From Phytobacter ursingii (GTDB lineage Bacteria; Pseudomonadota; Gammaproteobacteria; Enterobacterales; Enterobacteriaceae): DNA of 64,000 bases. Shown piece by piece: positions 48,168-57,432 of the stretch. A program made the position numbers and the translations under genes. The notes under the pieces are model-generated. The model was not told the origin of the DNA, did not search any database, and saw nothing but the letters and a program-made list of their open reading frames with translations. How positions within the stretch are numbered: the stretch's first letter is position 1; each line of letters starts with the position of its first letter. Where the stretch lies: positions 186,001 to 250,000 of the forward strand of contig CABDWT010000004.1 of the NCBI GenBank assembly GCA_901456055.1, read 5' to 3'.

Positions 48168-48346
48168 GCCTGCGCATAATTAACCCCTGGCCCGTCACAA
48201 TTCAGAACGAATTGCCCGGGATATTTCACTTCGCTGTGTGACATTTTGCGATTCGCGAGGTCTAACAGCGAAGTGTTAAAGTAACTTTTAGCCTCCAGAC
48301 ATGTCGGGGCTGACTTTTTAACCAGGAACGTTGATCAGGGGTTCTC

Positions 48347-49840
48347 ATGCAGGGCACAAAAATTCGATTGTTAACAGGCGGTTTGCTCATGATGGCAGCT
48401 GTCGGTTATGTGCAGGCAGACGCGCTCCAGCCCGACCCGGCCTGGCAACAGGGGACACTGGCAAATGGTTTGCAATGGCAAGTCCTGGCCACACCGCAAC
48501 GCCCCAGCGATCGCATCGAAGTACGTCTGTCTATTAATACCGGTTCGCTCACCGAGAGTACGCAACAGAGCGGTTTTAGCCATTTTCTCCCCCGTATTGC
48601 GCTGACCCAAAGCGGCAGCCTGCAACCCGCGCAGGTACGTTCACTGTGGCAGCAGGGTATAGACCCGAAGCGTCCCTTACCCCCCGCGCTGGTCTCGTAT
48701 GAATACACGATGTTCAACCTGAGCCTGCCGAATAACCGTAACGATTTGCTCAAAGAAGCGCTGGTCTGGCTGTCTGACAGCACCGGGCGACTCACGATTA
48801 CGCCGGAAACGATTAATCATGCGCTGGCCAGCGAAGATATGGTGGCGACCTGGCCTGGCAACACCAAAGATAACTGGTGGCGCTATCGCCTGAAAGGTTC
48901 GTCCTTGCTGGGCCATGATCCGGCCGAACCTCTTAAGCAGCCGCTGGATGCGAAACAGCTCCAGGCGTTCCATCAGAAATGGTACACCCCGGACGCGATG
49001 ACGCTGATTGTGGTGGGTAATGTAGATAGCCGGGCGGTTGCGGAACAGATTAACAAGGCGTTTGGCGATCTGAAAGGCAAGCGCGAAACACCGGCGCCGA
49101 TGCCAACCTTATCGCCGCTACCGCGTCAACCAGTGAGTATCATGACGGATTCTGTGCGTCAGGATCGCCTCTCCATCATGTGGGATACCGCCTGGCAGCC
49201 GATTCGTGAATCTGCGGCGTTGCAACGCTACTGGCGCGCGGATTTAGCCCGTGAGGCGCTGTTCTGGCACGTTCAGCAGTATCTGGCAAAAACCAACGTC
49301 AAAGACATTGGCCTGAGTTTCGACTGCCGGGTGTTGTTCCAGCGCGCGCAATGCGCAATCAATCTTGATTCGCCAAACGATAAGCTGAACAGCAACCTCG
49401 ATATTGTAGCTCGCGAGCTGGCGAAAGTGCGCGATCGCGGCCTGCCGGAAGAAGAGTTTGATGCGCTGGTAGCGCAAAAGAATCTTGAGCTCCAGAAGCT
49501 GTTTGCCACTTATGCCCGAACCGATACTGACATCCTGATTAGCCAGCGTATGCGCTCGCTGCAAAACCAGGTGGTGGATATCGCTCCCGAGCAGTATCAA
49601 AAAGTGCGTCAGAACTTCCTGAGCAGCCTGACGAAAGAAATGCTGAATCAGGATCTACGTCAGCAGCTTTCGCAGGATATGGCGTTGGTATTGCTGCAGC
49701 CGAAAGGCGAGCCGGAGTACAACATGAAGGACCTGCAGGCGAGCTGGGAAGAGTTGATGTCTTCTGGTGAGCAGAATGCCGCGCCAGCAAACGTAGATGA
49801 TGCCCATCAGGATGTGTCGGATATTCCGCCGCAGCAGTAA
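48347..49840 (+). CDS. yhjJ: YhjJ, M16-family protease-like protein without zinc motif
   Basis: This 497-residue periplasmic protein has a signal peptide at residues 1-26 (RLLTGGLLMMAAVGYVQA) and the two-half M16 (pitrilysin/insulinase) fold, seen in GLQWQVLATPQRPSDRIEVRLSINTGSLTE. The position of the HxxEH zinc site reads SGFSHFLPR, so the Glu and second His are absent and it is unlikely to be an active peptidase. E. coli YhjJ is likewise a proteolytically doubtful M16 member. A Gln/Asp-rich tail closes the protein. Function unknown; chaperone or regulatory role only inferred. Confidence 0.9.
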   Translation: MQGTKIRLLTGGLLMMAAVGYVQADALQPDPAWQQGTLANGLQWQVLATPQRPSDRIEVRLSINTGSLTESTQQSGFSHFLPRIALTQSGSLQPAQVRSLWQQGIDPKRPLPPALVSYEYTMFNLSLPNNRNDLLKEALVWLSDSTGRLTITPETINHALASEDMVATWPGNTKDNWWRYRLKGSSLLGHDPAEPLKQPLDAKQLQAFHQKWYTPDAMTLIVVGNVDSRAVAEQINKAFGDLKGKRETPAPMPTLSPLPRQPVSIMTDSVRQDRLSIMWDTAWQPIRESAALQRYWRADLAREALFWHVQQYLAKTNVKDIGLSFDCRVLFQRAQCAINLDSPNDKLNSNLDIVARELAKVRDRGLPEEEFDALVAQKNLELQKLFATYARTDTDILISQRMRSLQNQVVDIAPEQYQKVRQNFLSSLTKEMLNQDLRQQLSQDMALVLLQPKGEPEYNMKDLQASWEELMSSGEQNAAPANVDDAHQDVSDIPPQQ

Positions 49841-49855
49841 AGGTTGTGGGTGTTC

Positions 49856-50000
49856 CCGGATGGCGGCGCAAGCGCCTTATCCGGGCTACCAAACGTTCAG
49901 GCCGCACGAAATAGTCCCCTCGCCCTGTGGGGCGAGGAATCCCCACAAAAATGCGAGCACGGACAGTCCCCTCTCCCTTGAGGGAGAGGGCCAGGGTGAG
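49856..50000. repeat. REP unit and CCCTCTCCC palindromes after yhjJ
   Basis: A REP unit CCCGGATGGCGGCG...CGCCTTATCCGGG lies at about 49856-49888. Two CCCTC-type palindromes follow: CCCCTCGCCCTGTGGGGCGAGG at about 49917-49939 and CCCTCTCCCTTGAGGGAGAGGG at about 49970-49990. They lead directly into copy 3 of the long repeat. Confidence 0.75.
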
Positions 50001-50347
50001 GGGGAAAATGCGGCTCTGATGGTCATTCCGTTCACCTTATGTTCCTTGCTTTTCTGTCGCGACTGAACCCGTGAACGTGCCAGGGTGGCTCACCGCCACC
50101 ACCCTGGCGACCCGGGCTCCCGGCCAGGAAAATCGCCGCTGGCGCGGTCCATGAGGCTTATGTCGTCTGACTGTCGGGTCGGGGACCAGCCTGCGTCCTT
50201 GCAGGCTATCCCCTCCGCCCGCATCCCTGCGGGCGGCCCCGGTCAGCCGCCAACGCCTCACCGATTTTCAGCCGGACCCTGTCATCGCTGTCACGGTTTT
50301 ATTCTTATTAAGCGGTGTTATCGCTGTAAGTCGTAAAATTACTGGGA
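50001..50347 (+). repeat. Interspersed multi-hairpin repeat, copy 3
   Basis: This is near identical to 955-1303, in the convergent gap between yhjJ and kdgK. All inner stems are conserved and the outer stem keeps six of seven pairs (ATGAGGC with GCCTCAC). Scattered single-base differences from copy 1 occur both in loops and in flanking linkers. A CCCTC-type palindrome follows at 50355-50384, so this copy is bracketed by palindromes on both sides. Confidence 0.85.
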
Positions 50348-50384
50348 ATTCCTCAGCCCTGTGGGAGAGTGTTAGGGTGAGGGG

Positions 50385-50413
50385 AAAAAGACCTGCCCCG
50401 GACAGGAGGCAGG
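50385..50413 (-). terminator. kdgK terminator
   Basis: On the minus strand CCTGCC (50413-50408) pairs with GGCAGG (50397-50392) and is followed by TCTTTTT. It starts 9 bases after the kdgK stop. Confidence 0.65.
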
Positions 50414-50421
50414 GAAAATCC

Positions 50422-51351
50422 TTAGTTCGGCATGGCGTCGCGAGGAATGATCGCGCCACGGTATTGAATTACCGTGCTGGCGGTTAAGTGACCGCGTCTG
50501 GCGGCGGCTTCGGCATCGCCACCGGTCAGGCGTACCGCCAGATACCCGGCGCTGAATGAATCACCCGCTGCGGTTGTATCCACCACTTTCTCTTTTGGCA
50601 ATTTCACCGCCGGCACTTCTTTCAGGGCTTCTCCCTGGATTGCGACCAGACACGAATCCGCGCCACGCTTAATCACGACCTCTTTTACGCCAGCCTGTTG
50701 AGTGCGCGCGATAACTTCTTCCACTGGCTGTGCGCCCCACAGCAGGTCTTCATCATCCAGCGTCAGGAATGCGATATCGGTACAGGCGAGCATCTGTTGA
50801 TAGACCTGACGGGTCTCTTCTTTGCTGGCCCACAAACGCGGACGGTAGTTATTGTCGAAAATCACCTGACCGCCGTTTGCGCGGCATTCCTGTAACAGCG
50901 ACAGCAGCTTGAGACGACTGGCCGGACTTAAAATCGCCAGGCTGATACCGCTGAGATACAAATAATCAAAGGTTGCCAGCTCTTCACAAATAGCGGCAGA
51001 CTGCTCGCTTTCCAGCCAGAATTTTGCCGCGGCTTCGTTACGCCAGTAGTAAAAGGTGCGCTCGCCGGTATCATCGGTCTCGATGTAATACAGGCCCGGC
51101 AGTCGATTTTCCATGCGCTGCGTCAGGCTGGTATCGACGTTTTCTGCCTGCCAGGATTCCAGCATTTGTTGGCTGAAGCTGTCGGTACCCAGCGCAGTGA
51201 CGTAGTGCACGGATAACGCCGGGGCGTCTACCTGACGGGCGATATAAACCGAAGTATTGAGTGTATCGCCACCAAAACCGCGATTCACTTCCGCGCCTTT
51301 TTGTGACAGTTCAATCATGCATTCGCCGATTACGGCAATTTTCTTTGACAT
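50422..51351 (-). CDS. kdgK: 2-dehydro-3-deoxygluconokinase KdgK
   Basis: This 309-residue PfkB/ribokinase-family enzyme phosphorylates 2-keto-3-deoxygluconate to KDPG with ATP, feeding the Entner-Doudoroff aldolase in hexuronate catabolism. The N-terminal IGECMIELSQKG and GGDTLNTSVYIAR segments and the PfkB signature DTTAAGDSFSAGYLA, with catalytic Asp in AAGD near residue 258, are present. It lies alone on the minus strand between yhjJ and pdeH, as in E. coli. Confidence 0.97.
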   Translation of the reverse strand: MSKKIAVIGECMIELSQKGAEVNRGFGGDTLNTSVYIARQVDAPALSVHYVTALGTDSFSQQMLESWQAENVDTSLTQRMENRLPGLYYIETDDTGERTFYYWRNEAAAKFWLESEQSAAICEELATFDYLYLSGISLAILSPASRLKLLSLLQECRANGGQVIFDNNYRPRLWASKEETRQVYQQMLACTDIAFLTLDDEDLLWGAQPVEEVIARTQQAGVKEVVIKRGADSCLVAIQGEALKEVPAVKLPKEKVVDTTAAGDSFSAGYLAVRLTGGDAEAAARRGHLTASTVIQYRGAIIPRDAMPN

Positions 51352-51507
51352 AGTCCGGAACCTGAATCAGATAAGTTAACGGTAGTGTGCGTTGTGCGCG
51401 TTTCGTGGTCAACCATATTAAAACGACGTTCCATTATTTTTTTGACACAGAACGTATTCTCTGCTGATTCCGCAAAGTGCTTTTTCATTTTGCGTGGGTC
51501 ATGGAGG

Positions 51508-51534
51508 TAAAGTTCTCCTCTTATGGGCCGATAA
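51508..51534 (+). promoter_or_regulatory. FliA (sigma-28) promoter of pdeH
   Basis: TAAAGTTC at 51508-51515 and GCCGATAA at 51527-51534 are separated by 11 bases, an almost perfect match to the flagellar class 3 consensus TAAAGTTT-N11-GCCGATAA. It lies 48 bases before the pdeH start codon. This places pdeH in the flagellar regulon, as known for E. coli and Salmonella yhjH. Confidence 0.93.
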
Positions 51535-51582
51535 CCCAATGACGAGAGCTCCGGGGCTACTCATTTTCAACAGGAAGAAGAA

Positions 51583-52353
51583 ATGAAGTTAAAGCAGGTA
51601 ATCCAGCGGCTGAACTACTCCGAGGCGAGCATAGAAAGCCTACAGGAACGTCGTTTTTGGCTGCAGTGTGAGCGTGCTTATACTTACCAGCCTATTTACA
51701 AAACCGACGGTCGCCTGATGGCGGTGGAGGTGCTGACAATTGTGACGCATCCGAGCCAGCCCGATCAGCGCATCCCGCCGGACCGTTATTTTTCTGAGGT
51801 CGCGGTGCGTCAGCGTGTGGATGTAGTACACGAACAGATCGCCCTGCTGGCCAAACAGAAAGACTTTTTCGAGCAGCACGGCGTGCTGGCATCCGTCAAT
51901 GTGGACGGCCCTACGCTAATCGCAATGCGCTCGAATAAAACATTAAGAGCCCTCATCGAAACCGTACCGTGGCTCCGTTTTGAACTGGTAGAGCATATCC
52001 GTCTGCCGCAAGACTCCACATTCGCCACGATCAGCGAAATGGGGCCGCTGTGGCTGGATGATTTTGGGACCGGCATGGCCAACTTCTCGGCACTTAGCGA
52101 AGTGCATTATGACTACATCAAAGTATCGCGCGATCTGTTTATTATGCTGCGCAAGACGGCGGAAGGACGCAACCTGTTCACGCTGCTCATTCAACTGATG
52201 AATCGTTATTGTCAGGGCGTGATTGTTGAAGGTGTTGAAACCCTCGACGAGTGGCGCGACGTTCAGAATTCTCCTGCTTTTGCCGCACAAGGCTATTTCC
52301 TTTCGCGCCCGGTTCCGCTGGATACGCTGGAAAACGTATTGCTGGAGCTCTGA
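51583..52353 (+). CDS. pdeH: c-di-GMP phosphodiesterase PdeH (YhjH)
   Basis: This 256-residue cytoplasmic stand-alone EAL protein is the main c-di-GMP hydrolase of motile E. coli and Salmonella cells, relieving YcgR braking and restraining cellulose. Motifs: EVL in LMAVEVLTIVTH (the EAL position, as in the family), NVDGPT, ELVEHIRLP, LDDFGTGMANFSAL, KVSRDLF and VEGVET. The upstream FliA promoter and AGGAAGAAG ribosome site support the ATG chosen. Confidence 0.97.
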   Translation: MKLKQVIQRLNYSEASIESLQERRFWLQCERAYTYQPIYKTDGRLMAVEVLTIVTHPSQPDQRIPPDRYFSEVAVRQRVDVVHEQIALLAKQKDFFEQHGVLASVNVDGPTLIAMRSNKTLRALIETVPWLRFELVEHIRLPQDSTFATISEMGPLWLDDFGTGMANFSALSEVHYDYIKVSRDLFIMLRKTAEGRNLFTLLIQLMNRYCQGVIVEGVETLDEWRDVQNSPAFAAQGYFLSRPVPLDTLENVLLEL

Positions 52354-52425
52354 TCGCAGGCAACCCCTTTCTGCCAGCCTCGGCTATCTTTATGACAGGC
52401 AAGGCAATAAAGAAAGGGCGCCCGC

Positions 52426-54480
52426 ATGACAAAAACAAGCAAAGCGATTATTGCTGTCACTGGAACACTGGTTTTATTGATTGTGGTGGCCATCATTATC
52501 ATCGCCACCTTCGACTGGAACCGCCTCAAACCTACCATTAATCAGAAAGTCTCTACCGAACTTAATCGTCCCTTTGCTATTCGTGGTGATTTGGGCGTGG
52601 TGTGGGAGCGACAAAAAGAGGAAACGGGCTGGCGTAGCTGGATACCCTGGCCGCACATTCATGCCGACGATATTCTCCTCGGTAACCCGCCAGAGATCCC
52701 GGAAGTTACCATGGTGCACCTGCCGCGCGTTGAAGCCACTCTCGCACCGCTGGCGCTGTTAACCAAAACCGTTTACCTGCCGTGGATCAAACTGCAAAAA
52801 CCGGATGCGCGCCTGATCCGCCTGTCTGAAAAGAACAACAACTGGACCTTTAACCTCGCCAGTGCAGAAAATAACGATCCTAATGCGCAGCCCTCTGGCT
52901 GGTCATTCCGCCTGGATAATATTCTCTTCGATCAGGGGCGTATCGCTATCGACGACAAGGTGAGTAAAGCGGATATCGAGATCCTTGTCGATCCGTTAGG
53001 TAAACCGCTCCCCTTCAATGAAGTCACGGGCGACAGTAAAGACAAAACCCGCGTGGCAGATTATGTTTTCGGGCTGAAAGCGCAGGGACGTTACAACGGT
53101 CAGCCGCTGACCGGGTCGGGGAAAATCGGTGGCATGCTGGCGCTACGAAGCGAGAACACGCCTTTCCCGGTGCAGGCTGATTTCCGTTCCGGCAACACAC
53201 GTGTCGCGTTTGTCGGGAAAATTAACGACCCGATGAAAATGGGCGGCGTCGACCTGCAACTGAAATTCGCTGGCGATACCCTGGGCGATCTCTACGAACT
53301 GACAGGCGTGCTGCTGCCGGATACCCCGCCGTTTGAAACGGATGGACATCTGGTGGCGAAGATTGATAGCGAAAAGAGCAGTGTCTATGACTATCGCGAT
53401 TTTAACGGGCGTATCGGCGATAGCGATATTCATGGTTCGTTAACCTACACCACGGGCAAACCGCGTCCGAAGCTGGAAGGCTCTCTGGAATCCCGTCAGC
53501 TTCGCCTGGCCGACCTTGGGCCTTTGATCGGCGTGGATTCCGGTAAAGGGGGAGAAAAAGCGAAGCAGGCAGAGCAGAAGAAGGGCGAGAAAAGTATCCA
53601 GCCTGCCGGCAAGGTATTGCCCTATGATCGCTTTGAAACCGATAAATGGAACACGATGGATGCCGACGTGCGCTTTAAAGGGAAGCGTATTGAGCATGGC
53701 AGCACGTTGCCGATCAGCGACCTCACAACCCACATCATTTTACAGAATGCGGATCTGAAACTGCAGCCTTTGAAATTCGGCTTAGCGGGCGGGACGATTT
53801 CATCCAATATTCGCCTCGAAGGGGATAAAAAGCCAATGCAGGGGCGGGCGGAAATTCAGGCGCGGCGGTTAAAACTGAAACAACTGATGCCCAATGTCGA
53901 GCTGATGCAGAAAACCCTGGGTGAACTGAATGGCGATGCGGACATCCGGGGGACAGGAAACTCCGTGGCGGCGTTGCTGGGCACCAGCGACGGTAACCTT
54001 AAGCTCTTGATGAATGACGGGCTTATTAGCCGTAACCTTATGGAGATTGCCGGGCTGAACGTGGGTAACTACGTTATCGGTAAGATCTTTGGCGATGATG
54101 AGGTGCGGGTGAACTGCGCGGCGGCGAATCTCGATCTGGTTAATGGCGTCGCGCGTCCGCAAATCTTTGCTTTTGATACCGAAAACGCGCTGGTGAATGT
54201 GACGGGGACGGCGAGTTTCGCCTCGGAGCAACTGGACCTGACCATCAACCCGGAAAGTAAGGGCGTTCGTATCGTTACGCTGCGTTCGCCATTGTATGTG
54301 CGCGGGACATTCAAAAACCCGCAGGCGGGGGTAAAACCCGGACCGCTGATTGCCCGTGGTGCGGTGGCCGCGGCGCTGGCAACGCTGGTGACGCCAGCGG
54401 CTGCGCTACTGGCTTTGATTTCTCCATCGGAAGGCGAAGCCAACCAGTGCCGGGCGATTCTGGCGCAGATGAAAAAGTAA
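52426..54480 (+). CDS. yhjG: AsmA-family protein YhjG
   Basis: This 684-residue envelope protein has one N-terminal membrane anchor (AIIAVTGTLVLLIVVAIIIIATFDW, residues 7-31) and a long periplasmic AsmA/Vps13-like beta-groove domain. It ends in the AsmA C-terminal block (LKLKQLMPNVELMQKTLGELNGDADIRGTGNSVAALLGTSDGNLKLLMNDGLISRN). Relatives such as TamB, YhdP and YdbH carry phospholipids between membranes; YhjG is a lesser-known member with a probable related role. It follows pdeH after 72 bases and could be co-transcribed. Confidence 0.93.
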   Translation: MTKTSKAIIAVTGTLVLLIVVAIIIIATFDWNRLKPTINQKVSTELNRPFAIRGDLGVVWERQKEETGWRSWIPWPHIHADDILLGNPPEIPEVTMVHLPRVEATLAPLALLTKTVYLPWIKLQKPDARLIRLSEKNNNWTFNLASAENNDPNAQPSGWSFRLDNILFDQGRIAIDDKVSKADIEILVDPLGKPLPFNEVTGDSKDKTRVADYVFGLKAQGRYNGQPLTGSGKIGGMLALRSENTPFPVQADFRSGNTRVAFVGKINDPMKMGGVDLQLKFAGDTLGDLYELTGVLLPDTPPFETDGHLVAKIDSEKSSVYDYRDFNGRIGDSDIHGSLTYTTGKPRPKLEGSLESRQLRLADLGPLIGVDSGKGGEKAKQAEQKKGEKSIQPAGKVLPYDRFETDKWNTMDADVRFKGKRIEHGSTLPISDLTTHIILQNADLKLQPLKFGLAGGTISSNIRLEGDKKPMQGRAEIQARRLKLKQLMPNVELMQKTLGELNGDADIRGTGNSVAALLGTSDGNLKLLMNDGLISRNLMEIAGLNVGNYVIGKIFGDDEVRVNCAAANLDLVNGVARPQIFAFDTENALVNVTGTASFASEQLDLTINPESKGVRIVTLRSPLYVRGTFKNPQAGVKPGPLIARGAVAAALATLVTPAAALLALISPSEGEANQCRAILAQMKK

Positions 54481-54496
54481 GGTCGGTGCGGTGGTC

Positions 54497-54725
54497 TCCC
54501 CTCACCCTGGCCCTCTCCCACAGGGAGAGGGAACCGATCGAGGGAGTGTCAGGTTTGCTCCCTCCATTACCATGCCGTCGCAAAATCACAGAGCGGATAA
54601 GGCGCTTACGCCGCATCCGGGACAACTCCCGGCGACGCAAAGCTTGCCGGGCTACAAGGTACGGTGCGGGCATCAGATGTCGGGGTGGTAGCCCGGATAA
54701 GGCGGTCACGCCGCATCCGGGAGAG
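54497..54725. repeat. BIME cluster between yhjG and yhjE
   Basis: Four palindromic units are packed between convergent genes: CCCTCACCCTGGCCCTCTCCC with GGGAGAGGG (about 54499-54532), GCGGATAAGGCGC...GCCGCATCCGGG (54592-54621), CCCGGCGACGCAAAGC-TTGCCGGG (54628-54651) and GCCCGGATAAGGCGG...CCGCATCCGGG (54690-54721). Alternating REP orientations are typical of BIMEs. Confidence 0.85.
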
Positions 54726-54756
54726 AGGTCAGGGTAAGGCCATCAAGTACTGACCA

Positions 54757-56073
54757 TTACAACGACTGGTGTTTGGTCTCGTGAGTCAGCAACAGCGCGG
54801 TCAGCGTCAGGGCTGCCATCGCCGCCAGATAGATCCCCACATACATCAGACCGTAATTCGCCTGCAGCCAGGTGGCGATATACGGCGCAACGGACGCGCC
54901 CAGAATCGACGAGACGTTATATGAGAATGATGCACCGGTATAACGCACTTCCGTCGGGAACAGTTCTGGCAGCAGCGCGCCCATTGGGCCAAACGTCAGC
55001 CCCATCAGGCTCAGGCCGATCAGCAGATAAGCCATCACCAGCGCGGGATTACCGGAACCCAGCAGCGGCGGGAAGACGAACAGGGCGAAGAGGATAATCA
55101 GGCTCGTAATCACAATCATGCTGTTACGACGACCGTATTTATCTGCCAGCAGCCCGGCAACCGGTACCATCACGCCAAAACCAATGACTGCCATCATCAG
55201 CATCCACAGCACTTCGTTACGCGGCATACCCAGCCCGGTCGGCGAGGTGCTGAACGTCATGGAATAGACGGTCATGATGTAAAACAGCGTGTAAGTGGCC
55301 AGCATGATGAACGTCCCCAGTACGGTGACGCGCACATGTTTGGTCAGCAGGGTGCCCAGCGGGATTTTTACCTGTTTTTTCGCGGCGGCGATTTTGGCAA
55401 ATACCGGGGTTTCGTGCAGTGACACGCGAACATACAGGCCAATCAATACCAGCACGGCGGAGAAGATAAACGGTACGCGCCAGCCCCAGCTCATAAACTG
55501 CTCGTCAGTCAGTAACCACGAGAGCAGCAGGAAGGTGCCGTTCGCGAAGAAGAAGCCAATCGGCGCGCCTAATTGCGGGAAGGAGCCGTACAGGGCGCGT
55601 TTTTTCGCCGGCGCGTTCTCTGTCGCCAGCAATGCCGCGCCGCCCCATTCACCGCCCAGTCCCAGACCCTGACCAAAACGTGCCAGCGCCAGCAGCAGCG
55701 GCGCCATCACGCCAATGCTGTTATAGCCCGGCAGCAGGCCAATTAATACCGTGGAGATCCCCATCGTCAGCAATGACGCCACCAGAGTGACTTTGCGTCC
55801 TACGCGATCGCCGAAATGACCAAACACGGCGGAGCCGATAGGACGTGCGACGAAGGCAATCGCAAAGGTGGCGAGCGACTGCAGCGTTGCGGCAGTCGGG
55901 TCACCCTGCGGGAAGAAGATATGCGGGAAAACGATAACTGCGGCAGTGGCATAGATATAGAAATCAAAGAATTCGATAGCGGTGCCAATCAGTGAAGCGA
56001 TAACGACTTTACTGCGTGAGTTTACCGGAGTGATTTCCTGCTCGTTGTCTAAGGTTGTGGCTGTGGCTTGCAT
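54757..56073 (-). CDS. yhjE: MFS transporter YhjE
   Basis: This 438-residue inner-membrane transporter of the metabolite:H+ symporter branch of the major facilitator superfamily (relatives ShiA, ProP, KgtP) has twelve membrane segments. The loop motif GHFGDRVGRKVTLVASL between helices 2 and 3 and its counterpart LADKYGRRNSM are clear. GLGLGGEWGGAALLATENAPAKKRALYGSFPQLG is the family hallmark after helix 4. The substrate is not known for E. coli YhjE. Confidence 0.95.
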   Translation of the reverse strand: MQATATTLDNEQEITPVNSRSKVVIASLIGTAIEFFDFYIYATAAVIVFPHIFFPQGDPTAATLQSLATFAIAFVARPIGSAVFGHFGDRVGRKVTLVASLLTMGISTVLIGLLPGYNSIGVMAPLLLALARFGQGLGLGGEWGGAALLATENAPAKKRALYGSFPQLGAPIGFFFANGTFLLLSWLLTDEQFMSWGWRVPFIFSAVLVLIGLYVRVSLHETPVFAKIAAAKKQVKIPLGTLLTKHVRVTVLGTFIMLATYTLFYIMTVYSMTFSTSPTGLGMPRNEVLWMLMMAVIGFGVMVPVAGLLADKYGRRNSMIVITSLIILFALFVFPPLLGSGNPALVMAYLLIGLSLMGLTFGPMGALLPELFPTEVRYTGASFSYNVSSILGASVAPYIATWLQANYGLMYVGIYLAAMAALTLTALLLTHETKHQSL

Positions 56074-56302
56074 ATAATTTTCTTATTTTTGGGCGAACGA
56101 ACGACCATATTAGCCACAGCAAAAGCGACATTTCAATCTGTAACAAAGTACGGAAACGTACAAAAACCAGGCAAAAAGCGGATAATTTTCAGACTTGGGA
56201 TTTCTCTTCCATGAAATGCTTCACATATTTTCAATAATAGAATTTAAAACTGGTTTTAGGTTAAATAAAAGTTACAACCTGGATATTAATGCTGAAATGA
56301 TG

Positions 56303-56329
56303 AATTGGGCTGAAATATTCAGCCCAATT
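56303..56329 (-). terminator. Hairpin after yhjD
   Basis: AATTGGGCTGA (56303-56313) and TCAGCCCAATT (56319-56329) form an 11-bp perfect stem with a 5-base loop, 7 bases past the yhjD stop on the minus strand. The T run is short, but position and stem strength suggest a terminator. Confidence 0.65.
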
Positions 56330-56335
56330 AAGGTT

Positions 56336-57379
56336 TTAGCGGTGTGATTTGCCCGGCATCCGTGGGTCGTCTTTGTAGTGCGCAGTCGCAATCCATGCGG
56401 CGCAAAACAACGTCAATCGGGCAAAGAAGTAGAAGAACGCCATCAGGCCCAGTACAGAACCGAAGGCGGCACCAGAAGGTGATTTCACCAGCGATGGCAG
56501 CGTATAGGTCATCACGATTTTGATCACCTCAAAGCCAATCGCCGCGATAAGCGTACCGCGAATCAATGCCTTTCTGCGTGGACGGTGGCGTGGCAGACGC
56601 CAGAAAATCCAGAAGAATAACAGATAGTTGGCAAACACAGAGATCGCCAGACCAATCAGTCGCCATGCAGGTTTCAGCCACTCAATATTATCAAGATAGA
56701 GTGCGGAGATAATCATCTCCTGCGCTGAGCCGGCAACGGAGGTGATGGAAAGGGTGACGATCAGCGCCACCAGCAGGCCAATCAGCGAAATAAAATCACG
56801 GAAATATTTCAGCCAGATCTTTTCCTGGTCTTGCGGGGTACGCTCCCAGACATCCCGGGACTGCGCGCGTATCGCTTCGCGCAGGTTTCCCATCCAGTTA
56901 ATGCCGGAATAGAGCGCAATCGCCAGCCCGACAATACCTACCGTCGTACGCTGTTGCACGGCGGTATTGATGGTGTTTTTCAGGGTCGTCGCCAGCGTCG
57001 GGTCGCTGACGTTGGTCAGGATCTTATTGAAAATGTCCTGCAGTAGCGTGGGGTGTGAGGCCAGCACAAACCCGGCCGCGGCAAAAGAGACCATCATGAT
57101 GGGTATCATCGACAAAAATGAGAAATAGGTGATGGCGGCACCAAACTGGTTTCCCATACGGTCATTGAAGCGCTCAGTGGCGCGAATCAGATGCGCAATC
57201 ATTGGACGGCGCTGCACTTTTTTCGCCACGTGAGTGACGGTTTCCAGCGTTGATCGCGCTGCGTTATCCTCAGCGTTGGGCGTGGTATCTTTCGTTGATG
57301 TTCCCGAGGTGTCCATTTTTCTGACTGGCTCGTACTCCAAATCCTGGGTCGGACGTTTTTCGCTGTTTTCCGGCGTCAT
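56336..57379 (-). CDS. yhjD: Inner-membrane protein YhjD (YihY/BrkB family)
   Basis: This 347-residue protein has six hydrophobic segments in a YihY-type fold (FGAAITYFSFLSMIPIMMVSFAAAGF ... AFGSVLGLMAFFYFFARLTLFCAAWIATAHY). A Thr/Glu-rich cytoplasmic N-terminus and a basic C-terminal tail frame them. Mutations in E. coli yhjD can bypass the need for Kdo on lipid A, hinting at a role in lipid or LPS-precursor transport. It lies upstream of yhjE on the same strand, separated by a hairpin. Confidence 0.93.
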   Translation of the reverse strand: MTPENSEKRPTQDLEYEPVRKMDTSGTSTKDTTPNAEDNAARSTLETVTHVAKKVQRRPMIAHLIRATERFNDRMGNQFGAAITYFSFLSMIPIMMVSFAAAGFVLASHPTLLQDIFNKILTNVSDPTLATTLKNTINTAVQQRTTVGIVGLAIALYSGINWMGNLREAIRAQSRDVWERTPQDQEKIWLKYFRDFISLIGLLVALIVTLSITSVAGSAQEMIISALYLDNIEWLKPAWRLIGLAISVFANYLLFFWIFWRLPRHRPRRKALIRGTLIAAIGFEVIKIVMTYTLPSLVKSPSGAAFGSVLGLMAFFYFFARLTLFCAAWIATAHYKDDPRMPGKSHR

Positions 57380-57432
57380 CAGGGCAATTTTCCTTCTTTA
57401 TAGCTCGCAGTGAATAAAATTATAGACTGCGT

